DNA of 64,000 nt from a virus: the IMG/VR virus record IMGVR_UViG_3300028822_000042, positions 22,501 through 86,500 of that record; one strand, given 5' to 3'. The first letter of the stretch is position 1. The number at the start of each line of letters is the position of its first letter. Below are positions 1-8,658 of the stretch, in pieces. The notes beneath the pieces are model-generated. The model saw only the letters and a list, made by a program, of their open reading frames with translations. It made no database searches and was not told the origin of the DNA. The translations under genes and the position numbers were made by a program.

Positions 1-1154
1 AATTCAAAGATATTATGGCCACTCCGAATGCTCAGTACTGGATGCCTAAGGTAGTTGAGGAGATTGTTCGTGAGCCTGTTGAGCCTATGCTCATTGTTCC
101 TAGCTTGCTAGACAGGATCGCTTACACTCCAGCTGCTAGAATTACATTCCCAGCAGTAGGTGCTTTGGTTGCATTTGACCTTGCTGAAGGTCAGGCATAT
201 CCAGAACAACAGTTAAATGTTGCTCCTGGTAGCATCACAATCAATGTTGGGAAAACTGGTGTTGCGTTTAAGATTACTGAAGAGATGCAGAAGTATTCTC
301 AGTACGATGTGATGAACATGCACATCCGTGCTGCTCGACGTGCTCTTGATCGACACAAAGAGAAGAAAGGTATGGACTATATCACTGGTATGGGCGTATC
401 TCTCTTCGATAATAAGAATCCGACAACATCTGTCTATGGCACATGCACAGGTCGGTCAATTACAGGTGCTGGTAATGGCTCTTGTAGAATGGAAGACCTT
501 CTAAAGGCATATGCCCACATCATGATGCAGGGTTACACTCCTGATACCATCCTGATGCATCCTCTGACATGGTCTATGTGGATGGCTGATCCTCTGCTTC
601 AGACTATTGTCAAGAATACAGGTAATGGTAGTTGGTTCCAGCCGCACAATATGCCTAAATCTGGTTTGCCTTGGGCTAACGCCTCACAGAACAAAATGGG
701 TATCCATGGTGGTTACGGCCAGTATACACCTCCGGATAACAATGCTTCTGCTACACCTACTGGTGTGGATGAGATCGATCAAAATCTCAACAGTGCACCT
801 GTTATCCCTAATTACTTCCCGCATCCGCTGAAAGTATTGGTTAGCCCATTTGCTCCGTTCAATGTCCACAACAATAGTTGTGACATCATGATCTTCGACT
901 CTAGCAACCTTGGTGCTCTAGTTGTTGATGAGGATGTCAGCATTGACCAATGGGAAGATATGTCAACAGACATCATGAAGGTTAAACTGAAAGAGCGTTA
1001 TGCTTTTGCTATCTATGAAGATGGTTTGGCAGTTGGTGTTCTGAAACATGTCCCAGTTAAGGCTAATGAGATTGCTCTGCCAGTAACAGCTACTATTTCT
1101 GCTGCTGGATCTCTTGACGAACTGGACCAAACAACATCTATTAGTGGTCTCTAA
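1..1154 (+). CDS. Major capsid protein (5' end cut by window edge)
   Basis: Probable coat protein that builds the icosahedral head. The reading frame is open to the left edge (codons for F-K-D-I precede the first ATG at 15) and no ribosome site precedes that ATG, so the true start lies outside the window and the 379 residues seen are a C-terminal portion. The visible start (ATPNAQYWMPKVVEEIV, then EPMLIVPSLLDRI) looks like the N-terminal arm region of HK97-fold coats of large myoviruses. A mixed alpha/beta middle and a beta-rich C-terminus fit that fold. Arginine codons here include many CGT/CGA, unlike the AGA-dominated genes downstream, as expected of a very highly expressed gene. It is followed at once by an intrinsic terminator and then neck genes. 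The family call is from pattern memory, supported by synteny. Confidence 0.75.
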   Translation, partial: FKDIMATPNAQYWMPKVVEEIVREPVEPMLIVPSLLDRIAYTPAARITFPAVGALVAFDLAEGQAYPEQQLNVAPGSITINVGKTGVAFKITEEMQKYSQYDVMNMHIRAARRALDRHKEKKGMDYITGMGVSLFDNKNPTTSVYGTCTGRSITGAGNGSCRMEDLLKAYAHIMMQGYTPDTILMHPLTWSMWMADPLLQTIVKNTGNGSWFQPHNMPKSGLPWANASQNKMGIHGGYGQYTPPDNNASATPTGVDEIDQNLNSAPVIPNYFPHPLKVLVSPFAPFNVHNNSCDIMIFDSSNLGALVVDEDVSIDQWEDMSTDIMKVKLKERYAFAIYEDGLAVGVLKHVPVKANEIALPVTATISAAGSLDELDQTTSISGL

Positions 1155-1182
1155 TTAGAGAACCGCATTGATGTGGTAAACT

Positions 1183-1225
1183 AAAGGGAGGAGGAGCGGT
1201 GGTTCCTTCTCCCTTTTTTGTTTTT
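1183..1225 (+). terminator. Strong intrinsic terminator after the capsid gene
   Basis: A 13-bp stem (left arm 1183-1195, right arm 1204-1216) is perfect except for one G-U pair. It encloses an 8-base loop and runs into a T-rich tract (TTTGTTTTT) at 1217-1225. This is a textbook rho-independent terminator on the + strand. It should separate abundant capsid mRNA from the less expressed neck genes. The rest of the 1155-1245 gap holds only the ribosome site (AAGGAA) of the next gene. Confidence 0.9.
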
Positions 1226-1245
1226 CTTCAATAAGGAATTTAGCC

Positions 1246-1791
1246 ATGAGATTGGTTAAAATTAAACTCTGTCCTCAAAATCCCTTCTGGTTTCTTGGAG
1301 ATATCATCAATCTCACAAAAGAGAATCCTGAGAGCCCTCTGATAAATTTAGACTCATTAGAGGAAGAACAAGTTAAAACAATTAACCAAGCTGCAAATCA
1401 GATGGAAGTTAAATTGTTTGATAGTGAAGGGAATAAGCTAAAGAAAACTAATGATGCTATCTTTATATCTGGCGACCATGCTGTAGATGTAAACGATATA
1501 GATAAGGAGGAATCAGAACAAGACTTTTTAGGAATTGAATCTGTTACTGTGTCAGAAGAATCAGAAGAATCTGAAGAAAAACAAATAATAGTAGAAGAAC
1601 AGGATTTGAAGGATGCTAGTATCTTTCTTAGCAAGAATGGAAATACTGTTAGGAAGATGATTAAATCCTTACCTAGGTCTGACGATAGTCTCGTGTTTTT
1701 GCATGCTCTTCTTCAGGTTGAATCAAGCACTAAGAACAGACATGGTGTTGTCAGTAGGATAGAAGAGGTGATTGATGAGTGCCAACAATAG
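1246..1791 (+). CDS. Acidic head/neck-region protein, function unknown
   Basis: A 181-residue protein with no family I recognise. The first 35 residues (MRLVKIKLCPQNPFWF, then LGDIINL) look like a small beta-rich domain. The middle (about 80-125) is very acidic, with runs of Glu and repeats of the form SEESEESEE. The C-terminal 55 residues are predicted helical and contain RKMIKSLPRSDDSL. Arrangement with the capsid gene upstream and neck genes downstream suggests a minor head or head-completion role, which is inference. It has its own ribosome site (AAGGAA) just after the terminator, so transcription must restart nearby or read through. It overlaps the next gene by 20 bases. Confidence 0.6.
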   Translation: MRLVKIKLCPQNPFWFLGDIINLTKENPESPLINLDSLEEEQVKTINQAANQMEVKLFDSEGNKLKKTNDAIFISGDHAVDVNDIDKEESEQDFLGIESVTVSEESEESEEKQIIVEEQDLKDASIFLSKNGNTVRKMIKSLPRSDDSLVFLHALLQVESSTKNRHGVVSRIEEVIDECQQ

Positions 1792-2005
1792 AGAAGTATT
1801 CGTAGAAGAAGGCGAATTTAAAGTTGGAATGGATTTCATTATGAAGCTTAGAACAGAAGCCAATAGGCAGAAAGCCTATAGGAGTTCGAAAGATTTTGCA
1901 AAAATGCTTGGTAATGATGGTTCTGACATCCCTGACTTCAAACAAGATTCTCTGTCAGAACTAGATAAGATAGCTGATTCTCTTGAAATCATAGAGGAAG
2001 AATAA
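1772..2005 (+). CDS. Small helical neck-region protein, unknown
   Basis: A 77-residue charged protein, largely helical by composition, with no recognised motif. Its ATG lies inside the end of the previous gene, behind a GAGGTGA ribosome site. Its TAA overlaps the ATG of the following gene (TAATG), so the three genes are translationally coupled. Likely a minor head or neck factor by position only. Confidence 0.6.
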   Translation: MMSANNREVFVEEGEFKVGMDFIMKLRTEANRQKAYRSSKDFAKMLGNDGSDIPDFKQDSLSELDKIADSLEIIEEE

Positions 2006-3795
2006 TGGCTACCACTCCTCATATTTTAGACGTATATCCTGCTCCAGGTTCGTCTGGAATTCCTATTGGTGATCAAGTAACAGTTACATTCGATCAGGAG
2101 ATGGACCACTCTTCTATCAATACAGGTACTTTTGTGCTTGCTGCTCCAGACAGAAGCACTACAATTGGTGAAGGGTGGAATTTTCCTGATACAGCAGGCT
2201 CAGAAGATGAAGATATGCTTAGCTCTCCTTATTATGGAGGGTTTGTTAAAGGTACTATCTCATTTTCAAGAGTAAATGCATATGGCTCTCCAGTAGAAGA
2301 TAGCGAAACAGACACAACTGGTGATGGTACACTATGGAGAACAGTTGCTCTTTTTACTCCATCTCAACCTTTATCTCCTAATGTTCAATATACTGTTTTA
2401 GTTGCTGGTGATGAAGATCCTACAAATCAGTTTGATAGTGGTGTCAAAACTAGGACTGTATTTGACCCTGTAGCTATATCTGTAACAGGGACTGGTAATA
2501 TCTCTTTCAGCGGCGGGTATACTGGCTCAACAAGCAGAACCTATACTGTAGAGATAGTTGCTTCTGGTACAGTAGGCAATGCTACTTACCAGTGGTGGGA
2601 TAATTCAGATCCTCTTACCGTTTATCAAGGCATCACTACTACTGGCGAGAGAGAGCTAGATAATGGATTGTTAGTCTCATTTGATCCTGATGGTACTTTG
2701 GCATCAGGCGATAAGTGGACTGTTCATTGTGTGCCGTTTATCTCTCTCTCGAACACATATAAGTGGACATTCACTACCGGCTCAGGAGAACTTCTTGCTC
2801 CTCCATCTTCTTCAAGCACTAGTGGAATAGAAGAGTTGTCTTCTGCTTCTACTTCTGCCTTCTCAGTCTCTGAAGTAAATCCTGAAGGAGCAAAGTATGG
2901 CGTCTCTATATCTGAGGACCCATACCAAGGAGAAGTAATTACAGTAACATTTACAAGCACCTCTATAGTAGATGCAGCAACACTTGTAGATGCTGTAGAG
3001 GTCAGAATGGAAGCTGCTAATGGAGATGTAAATTTAGTCCCTGTTACCGATCTTGATTTTGAGACTACATTGTTGGACAACGTTCTCACAATTACACTAG
3101 ATCCAGGTCAGCTTGTACAAAATTCTATTGTTGTTGTTACCCTTGACAAGACTATAGCGGATACAGATGGCAATATGCTCGGGTCTGATTATGTGACCTA
3201 TTTCTCTACAACATATACACCTCTATATTCTAGCTTAAGAAGAATAAGATTTGATCTTGGTAACTTCATCTCTGGAATACAAGATGAAACAATCATGCTA
3301 GCTATATTAGAAGCTAGTATATATACAGATGCAATCAAGTTTGCTACTACAATAAGCAATTCTTCATTTTATATGCAAGCAAAACGTGAGTTCACTACAT
3401 GTCTTGCTGAGTTAAAGTTGCTTAAAGGTCTTTCTGCTGATGTGGTATCAGGAGATAGAATGTCAAAAACATTAGGTGACCTTTCTGTGTCCAGAACAGG
3501 TACAGGAAACGCTCTTAAAGAGACAATGAGTGATTTGCAAGACTGTATAAATTACTGGAGAGTTGTGATTGAGTCTGGAGGCGCAGTCGCTCCAAATACT
3601 TCTCTGTCTCCAGAGTACACTGTTAAAGGAGCTGATGCCTCTGATGCTATCACTGTTGCAAGACAATGGGAACCAACAAGTGGTCTTGGTAGTTATCGCT
3701 CCGCAGCAAATACAAAAGTTTCGAACTATAATAGTAGCTCTAGAAAGAGATATAGGACGTTTAGAAACAAGACAACTTGGAGAAATAGAGACTAA
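2005..3795 (+). CDS. Ig-like (SbsA/Big_5-type) protein with adaptor-like C-terminus
   Basis: A 596-residue structural protein. The N-terminus (about 1-60) reads as an SbsA-type Ig-like domain: PHILDVYPAPGSSGIPIG, then VTVTFDQEMDHSSI. A second beta-sandwich-like segment lies around 300-405 (VITVTFTSTSIVDAATL and VVVTLDKTIADTDGNML). The C-terminal third (about 410-520) is helical (DETIMLAILEASIYTDAIKFA and following) and resembles head-tail adaptor proteins. The last 30 residues are very basic (SSSRKRYRTFRNKTTWRNRD). An adaptor carrying surface Ig-like domains would fit its place between capsid and neck genes. The Ig call is fairly secure, the adaptor call is inference. Start and stop are coupled to both neighbours. 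Confidence 0.6.
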   Translation: MATTPHILDVYPAPGSSGIPIGDQVTVTFDQEMDHSSINTGTFVLAAPDRSTTIGEGWNFPDTAGSEDEDMLSSPYYGGFVKGTISFSRVNAYGSPVEDSETDTTGDGTLWRTVALFTPSQPLSPNVQYTVLVAGDEDPTNQFDSGVKTRTVFDPVAISVTGTGNISFSGGYTGSTSRTYTVEIVASGTVGNATYQWWDNSDPLTVYQGITTTGERELDNGLLVSFDPDGTLASGDKWTVHCVPFISLSNTYKWTFTTGSGELLAPPSSSSTSGIEELSSASTSAFSVSEVNPEGAKYGVSISEDPYQGEVITVTFTSTSIVDAATLVDAVEVRMEAANGDVNLVPVTDLDFETTLLDNVLTITLDPGQLVQNSIVVVTLDKTIADTDGNMLGSDYVTYFSTTYTPLYSSLRRIRFDLGNFISGIQDETIMLAILEASIYTDAIKFATTISNSSFYMQAKREFTTCLAELKLLKGLSADVVSGDRMSKTLGDLSVSRTGTGNALKETMSDLQDCINYWRVVIESGGAVAPNTSLSPEYTVKGADASDAITVARQWEPTSGLGSYRSAANTKVSNYNSSSRKRYRTFRNKTTWRNRD

Positions 3796-4361
3796 TGTCG
3801 AAAAACCCTTATATGGATATATATCCGACTAATTCTTCTAATCTCGAACTTGATTTGAGAAGAGAGATCAGTCGTTTGCTTTATGGAGCAAAAGATGAAA
3901 TTGCTAAAGGCAGACAAGGTCTCTTAAGAAGAATGCGTAAAGACAATAATGGAGACTTAATACGTTGTCCTTGTAGAAACAGAAATACAGATGAGCCAGA
4001 TAGAGACTACTATTGCAGATACTGTGTCGGCATGGGGTACTTTTGGGATGAAGTAAAAATAGTGTATTATAGAAATGATGAGTCTTTTCGTAAGAGAGAA
4101 GGAAAGGTTAAGGAATTCGAAGGAGATATGTTCTATCTTGCATATGATACAATCATATCCAGTAGTGACTATATCATAACAGTTGATTTAGATCAGAATG
4201 GGAATCCTTCAGTGCCTGTAACTAGAGACAAGTATTTTAAGATTTTGAGTGCTGATCCATTCAGAGCAGATAATGGACGAATAGAATTTTGGGCAATTAG
4301 AGCTATAGAGGAACGCAAGTGGAGTACTTGGTATGGTGTCAAGAATAGACAATATAACTAG
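3795..4361 (+). CDS. Neck/head-completion protein with Cys4 motif
   Basis: A 188-residue protein. Its clearest feature is four cysteines, C58-x-C60 and C74-x2-C77, the second pair followed by VGMGYF. This resembles a compact zinc knuckle of the kind seen in phage neck proteins. Downstream it is beta-rich (KIVYYRNDESF, DYIITVDLDQNG, YFKILSADPF), which suits a head-closure or stopper fold. Position between the adaptor-like protein and the terminator-like protein supports a neck role. Zinc binding is inference. The 3' end overlaps the next gene by 29 bases. Confidence 0.5.
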   Translation: MSKNPYMDIYPTNSSNLELDLRREISRLLYGAKDEIAKGRQGLLRRMRKDNNGDLIRCPCRNRNTDEPDRDYYCRYCVGMGYFWDEVKIVYYRNDESFRKREGKVKEFEGDMFYLAYDTIISSSDYIITVDLDQNGNPSVPVTRDKYFKILSADPFRADNGRIEFWAIRAIEERKWSTWYGVKNRQYN

Positions 4362-5049
4362 TGTTCCTGATATAGAGGATCCAGAAGTTAAGGTGCGTTA
4401 TTCTGAGACAGAATGCAATAGGATCCTACGTGTATACCTTGAGACAATACAAGCCCAAAAGCAATTTTCTAATGGTTCAGAACTGAATGATTTTTTTGAT
4501 TTGGTTCATAATGCCATTATTTCAAGACAAGATTCTGAAGGCGTACTTAAGTCTAAGAGGATACTTTTCTTAGAGGAAGATCCTCCAAGTGAGAGTGAAA
4601 TTGACACAGAAGCAATTACTTTCATCTTAAGGTCTAGAGTACCTGGAAGATTCGACCAAGGTCCTGCTGGTACTGGTAGGATTAAAGAGGTTACTGGACA
4701 CCAGAGATCTATAATTGAACATCCAGAGCATCCTGGAGAGAAGCTTGTTACTATGGGTCGGTTTTACGACAACTGGATAACATTCAATGTCTATGCTCGT
4801 ACAGCCAAAGTAGCAAGACATAGACTTCTTTGGTTTGAGCGTCTAATGGATGCTTTTACATGGTATTATAGATTACATGGGTTTCGAGTGATAGAGGAGG
4901 GTTGTGGAGATAAAGAGTCTATAAATCTAGGAGAATTAGAAATAACAAAATATCCTATATCATACATGGTAAGGACAGACGATACATTCCATATTAGTAC
5001 GCAAGAGCTTAAGTCTGTAGTGTTTAATATAGGTGTATCAAGACAATAA
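4333..5049 (+). CDS. Tail terminator / neck protein (probable)
   Basis: A 238-residue protein directly upstream of the tail sheath, where phages usually place the tail terminator that caps the tube and joins it to the head. Residues about 120-235 look like that alpha/beta fold: a strand, a helix with HRLLWFERLMDAFTWYY, then strands ending in SVVFNIGV. The ATG sits inside the previous gene behind a well spaced GGAG. The assignment rests on position and secondary-structure impression, not on a diagnostic motif. Confidence 0.5.
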   Translation: MVSRIDNITSVPDIEDPEVKVRYSETECNRILRVYLETIQAQKQFSNGSELNDFFDLVHNAIISRQDSEGVLKSKRILFLEEDPPSESEIDTEAITFILRSRVPGRFDQGPAGTGRIKEVTGHQRSIIEHPEHPGEKLVTMGRFYDNWITFNVYARTAKVARHRLLWFERLMDAFTWYYRLHGFRVIEEGCGDKESINLGELEITKYPISYMVRTDDTFHISTQELKSVVFNIGVSRQ

Positions 5050-5067
5050 ATACAGGAGGGTTCGATT

Positions 5068-6960
5068 ATGACGTTACAGAATCTCCCCCGCGTAACAGTT
5101 ACAAAGCCTGATGGGAACTTGGTTCCTGAGCAGACAACACGTGCTCCACGTGTTCTTGTTGTCGGCACTGCTGGGTCTGGTGTTGGCGATACTGCATACT
5201 TTGTTTCTACTACAACTCAAGCTAGATCAGAATTTGGTTCAGATGGAACCTTGATTAGAGGTATGTGGGAAGCAAAGAAAACCGGAGCTGAAGAAATCCT
5301 TCTTTATAGGATTGGTTCCACATCAGCTATTGTATCTGGCATTGGAGACTCGACAGGCTCTACAGGTTACACTGTAACTACTATTGAGCAAGATGCTTCT
5401 GCTGGTGACAATTATGCTCTCTATTATGACAATTCGAATGACCGTCTTGTCGTAAAGAGAAACAGTGATGATCTTATTGTCTTTGACAATGACTCTACAA
5501 ATCCAATTGATTTGTTTGAAGTTACTGTTTCTGGCTATAAAGCTACTGGTGGTGGCCCTGATATAGGTAGTGCATCAAGTTATGTGAACTTGAGTTCTAT
5601 TGATGCTTCTGCATATTCAGGAACATCTTATACTGCAGGCACAGATGGTCTTGGTCTCTCAAGAATGGAAATGTACCAGGAACTGTATGTTGCCTATAAG
5701 AATCTGCTTCAGGAAGAATTTGATGTTATCGTTCCTATGGATGTCTATATGGACGACTATAATGTAGTCGATCAAGGACATTATAAGGGTTCGGTTACAC
5801 CTGTTGTTCCTGGTGGACAGTCATTTCCGACTGCTGGAGCATATCAACCTGGTACAGACGTAGACTCTCTTGGTAAGGTCTATGTTGAAGAGTATGAAGG
5901 CGAATATTACTTCTGGTGGTGGTTTAGCGGCGGTGCATTTGCGGCTGCAGACATTACTCCTGCAAATGTTCCTGGCTCTGGTAGTTCAACAACTAAAATT
6001 GATGGCACTACAATAACAGAAGATGACTTCCATGAAGTTAACTTCGCATATCAGCTTGGTCGGTTTCTTTATGACTATAGCACTGACATTGTTGATGCAA
6101 CTGGTGTCATTGGCGCTCTTCCGCCAGCAAGTAACTCTCTTAGAGACAAAGCTCGTTGGTTGGGTAAAGCTCCTACTTGGACATTGAATACATCAACAGG
6201 TGAATACTATGTCGCATCTAGTGGAGATAATGGCTCTGGTCTATTAGGAAATAAATTTACCGTTGGTAAAAGTGACCATAGATCTGGTGAGTTTGGTGGT
6301 GGTTTTATTCTAACTGATTCTGAGTTCATGGATGGAACTGAACAGGTAGATCAAAACGACATCCCTGTAGATCTTGGAAAGTATTTCTCCATCGTTGTAG
6401 ATACACCATTTCTGAGAAACAATTGGTATAATGCTGGCTATAGGGCTTCATTCGCAGCGTCATATGCTGGCTTTTATGTTGGCATGGTTCCATCTAGCGC
6501 TCCTACCAACAAACGTGTTAGCTCTTCAATATCTCTCATTTATAAGATGAGCTTAGGTTCTCTTGATGCACTTGCTGGTGCAGGATATGTCGTCATGAGA
6601 AACAAGCCTCAGGGTCTTGTTGTGGCTGATGCACCTACAGCTACGATGCCAAACTCTGACTGGAAGAGACTCTCAACAGTTAGAATTGTTAAGTCTGTCG
6701 TTGACGGGATTAGGGTAGCAGTTGATTCATTCCTTGGCGAAGGCATGAACGATGGTTCCAGAGCCTCTATGAGGAATGAAATTGATAAGATTTTGCTTTC
6801 TGCCAAGTCGGCTGGATATCTACAGGACTATAAACCTTTCGATATCATCCAAACACCTTCTATGGAGGTCGCTGGAAGAGCAGAAATCAATCTAACGCTA
6901 ATTCCGTCTTTCGAACTGAGAGTCATCGACCTGACTGTTTCTCTTTCTAAGTCAGGCTAA
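5068..6960 (+). CDS. Contractile tail sheath protein
   Basis: Sheath subunit that polymerises around the tail tube and contracts to drive the tube into the host. At 630 residues it is in the normal range. The N-terminal domain shows the family pattern: RAPRVLVVGTAGSGVGDTAYF, then SEFGSDGTLIRGMWEAKKTGA. The C-terminal domain (about 480-630) has AGAGYVVMRNKPQGLVV, a helix-rich stretch with FLGEGMNDGSRASMRNEIDK, and a final beta segment AEINLTLIPSFELRVIDLTV, as expected for the conserved sheath core. The middle (about 100-400) is an inserted, variable surface domain rich in Gly, Ser and Thr. A strong AGGAGG site precedes the ATG. Arg codons again include CGT, consistent with high expression. Confidence 0.92.
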   Translation: MTLQNLPRVTVTKPDGNLVPEQTTRAPRVLVVGTAGSGVGDTAYFVSTTTQARSEFGSDGTLIRGMWEAKKTGAEEILLYRIGSTSAIVSGIGDSTGSTGYTVTTIEQDASAGDNYALYYDNSNDRLVVKRNSDDLIVFDNDSTNPIDLFEVTVSGYKATGGGPDIGSASSYVNLSSIDASAYSGTSYTAGTDGLGLSRMEMYQELYVAYKNLLQEEFDVIVPMDVYMDDYNVVDQGHYKGSVTPVVPGGQSFPTAGAYQPGTDVDSLGKVYVEEYEGEYYFWWWFSGGAFAAADITPANVPGSGSSTTKIDGTTITEDDFHEVNFAYQLGRFLYDYSTDIVDATGVIGALPPASNSLRDKARWLGKAPTWTLNTSTGEYYVASSGDNGSGLLGNKFTVGKSDHRSGEFGGGFILTDSEFMDGTEQVDQNDIPVDLGKYFSIVVDTPFLRNNWYNAGYRASFAASYAGFYVGMVPSSAPTNKRVSSSISLIYKMSLGSLDALAGAGYVVMRNKPQGLVVADAPTATMPNSDWKRLSTVRIVKSVVDGIRVAVDSFLGEGMNDGSRASMRNEIDKILLSAKSAGYLQDYKPFDIIQTPSMEVAGRAEINLTLIPSFELRVIDLTVSLSKSG

Positions 6961-6980
6961 CAATGGAGGTAGGGTAGACA

Positions 6981-7655
6981 ATGGCACAAATTAGTTCATT
7001 TACTAGAGGCTACAATAGCTTCAGTGGTGTAGACATCAAAGCTACTATCGGCGCAAAGGCAATTGGTACTTTGCAAGGTATTAGCTATCAGGTGTCTCGT
7101 GAAAAAGCTCCTATTTATACAATGGGTACTGCCGATCCTAGAGCTTTTGCTAGAGGCAAAAGAGCTATTGCTGGATCACTGGTCTTTATCCAGTTTGATG
7201 CAGAGCCATTGATGTATGAGCTTGCTAACCCCAATGACGAAACAAGGCAATTGTATTTCTTGTCTGATGTTGATGATCTCAGACCAGAATATAACATGAA
7301 TGACGAAATCCCAGTCGCTGATACAACTGTTACTCCTGTTGGAGAAAGCAGTCCTAACGTGCCTGGTGCGCCTGCTGGTGGACAAGAGTCAGATGTTACT
7401 TCTGCTGCATCAGATCAGAAGAGAGCATTGCCTTGGTATCCTGATCAACTTCCACCCTTTGATGTTGTATTGACTGCAGCCAATGAATATGGTGCACTTG
7501 CCATCATGAAGATTCTTGGTGTTGAGCTTATGAACTCAGGTCATGGTGTCAGTATTGATGATATCGTGTCTGAGCACAGCTACACATATGTAGCCCATGG
7601 AATGGTCCCCTGGGTCTCTCAGGGCGTCCATGAAGACATGGAAAGCGCTATATAG
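6981..7655 (+). CDS. Major tail tube protein
   Basis: A 224-residue inner tail tube subunit immediately after the sheath. Family signs are FSGVDIKATIGAKAIGTLQGI followed by the REKAPIYTMG and PRAFARGKRAIAGSLVF segments, and the C-terminal LPPFDVVLTAANEYGALA with the GVELMNSGHGVSIDDI strand pair. These match tube proteins of large myoviruses, which use the hairpin for stacking. Residues about 105-150 form a low-complexity insertion rich in Pro, Gly and Ser. A GGAGGT site precedes it and a terminator follows, as expected for an abundant subunit. Two divergent paralogues follow. Confidence 0.8.
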   Translation: MAQISSFTRGYNSFSGVDIKATIGAKAIGTLQGISYQVSREKAPIYTMGTADPRAFARGKRAIAGSLVFIQFDAEPLMYELANPNDETRQLYFLSDVDDLRPEYNMNDEIPVADTTVTPVGESSPNVPGAPAGGQESDVTSAASDQKRALPWYPDQLPPFDVVLTAANEYGALAIMKILGVELMNSGHGVSIDDIVSEHSYTYVAHGMVPWVSQGVHEDMESAI

Positions 7656-7675
7656 TTAATGTCATGTCTATCCTA

Positions 7676-7710
7676 AAGGGCTAGGGGAATAGGCTCCTAG
7701 CCCTTCTCTC
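7676..7710 (+). terminator. Probable intrinsic terminator after the tail tube gene
   Basis: A 10-bp perfect GC-rich stem (7676-7685 with 7696-7705), extendable by a G-U pair, encloses a 10-base loop. The following sequence (CTCTCCCC, then TT) is pyrimidine-rich but has few consecutive T, so termination may be partial. It would lower expression of downstream genes relative to sheath and tube. Confidence 0.7.
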
Positions 7711-7725
7711 CCCTTAGGAGTCATA

Positions 7726-8658
7726 ATGTCTAATGGCGGCACACAAAAAACATTAGCCTCTTATCGAACAACAAGTGTTGATAAGAAAATTAGCTATCCT
7801 AACAATATAGAGAATGTAGGCAGAGCTTTACATCCTGCAGAAAGTACTAATTCTGTAGTTTCTGATTATATGGGATATGGTAGTTTCTCTGGGGCTGATG
7901 TTAAGGTTGTTGTCCATTATCCAAGAAATCACTTCTTAGAGAAGAGACTGGCTGAAGAGAAGAGAGACGCCATAAGAGAGATAAATGAAATAACTGATGA
8001 CATTAACTCATTTAGCGTTATAGATACTTCAAGACTAGAAGGCAGAAGACAATCTGCATATAAAAAGCTAGAAGAAATTGATGAAGAGATTGATAAATTT
8101 CACAATATACCTACATCTAAAGTTTTAGCTGAGCTTCAGACTATCAGCTATTCTATATTTAGAGAAAAAACTCCTGTACGTACATTAGGTTCTGTATACC
8201 CTAGAGCATATGTTCGTGGTCCGCGTACTATTGGTGGCTCTATGATCTTTACTGTGTTTCACAAACATGTTCTTCATGAGGTACTAAGCATGAACATGGG
8301 AGTATACAGTACAGGAACTAGTGATCATGATAGATACAGATATTCTACAAATTTACCTGATCAAATACCTCCTCTAGATATGAGTATCATATTTGCTAAT
8401 GAATATGGTGCTATATCTCATATGGGGCTGTGGGGGGTTGAATTTGTGCAGGAAGGATCTACTTTTTCAATTGAAGACATCTTTACTGAGAACACAGTGC
8501 AATATGTTGCTAGAGACTTAGACCCTATGAGGGTAGTAAATGCAAGAGAAATTGACGGGAAAGGTGTAAGTAAAGAATGGACCAAAACAGCTTCTATATT
8601 GTTATATGAGAAGCAACAGTTAAATAGTCATCTGACTAGAAGGAATCCTTTCTTATAA
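7726..8658 (+). CDS. Tail tube-like paralogue with charged coiled-coil insertion
   Basis: A 310-residue protein that aligns with the major tube protein: FSGADVKVVVHY, then LQTISYSIFREKTPVRTLG, PRAYVRGPRTIGGSMIF, LPDQIPPLDMSIIFANEYGA, GVEFVQEGSTFSIEDI and QYVARDL. Between the first strand and the REKTPV segment (about residues 66-135) sits a highly charged helical insertion such as EEKRDAIREINEITDD and KKLEEIDEEIDKF, likely a coiled-coil hairpin. A minor tube-end protein (tube initiator, baseplate-proximal ring or terminator-proximal ring) is the simplest role. It has a good ribosome site (TTAGGAG) and its stop overlaps the next ATG. Confidence 0.6.
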   Translation: MSNGGTQKTLASYRTTSVDKKISYPNNIENVGRALHPAESTNSVVSDYMGYGSFSGADVKVVVHYPRNHFLEKRLAEEKRDAIREINEITDDINSFSVIDTSRLEGRRQSAYKKLEEIDEEIDKFHNIPTSKVLAELQTISYSIFREKTPVRTLGSVYPRAYVRGPRTIGGSMIFTVFHKHVLHEVLSMNMGVYSTGTSDHDRYRYSTNLPDQIPPLDMSIIFANEYGAISHMGLWGVEFVQEGSTFSIEDIFTENTVQYVARDLDPMRVVNAREIDGKGVSKEWTKTASILLYEKQQLNSHLTRRNPFL

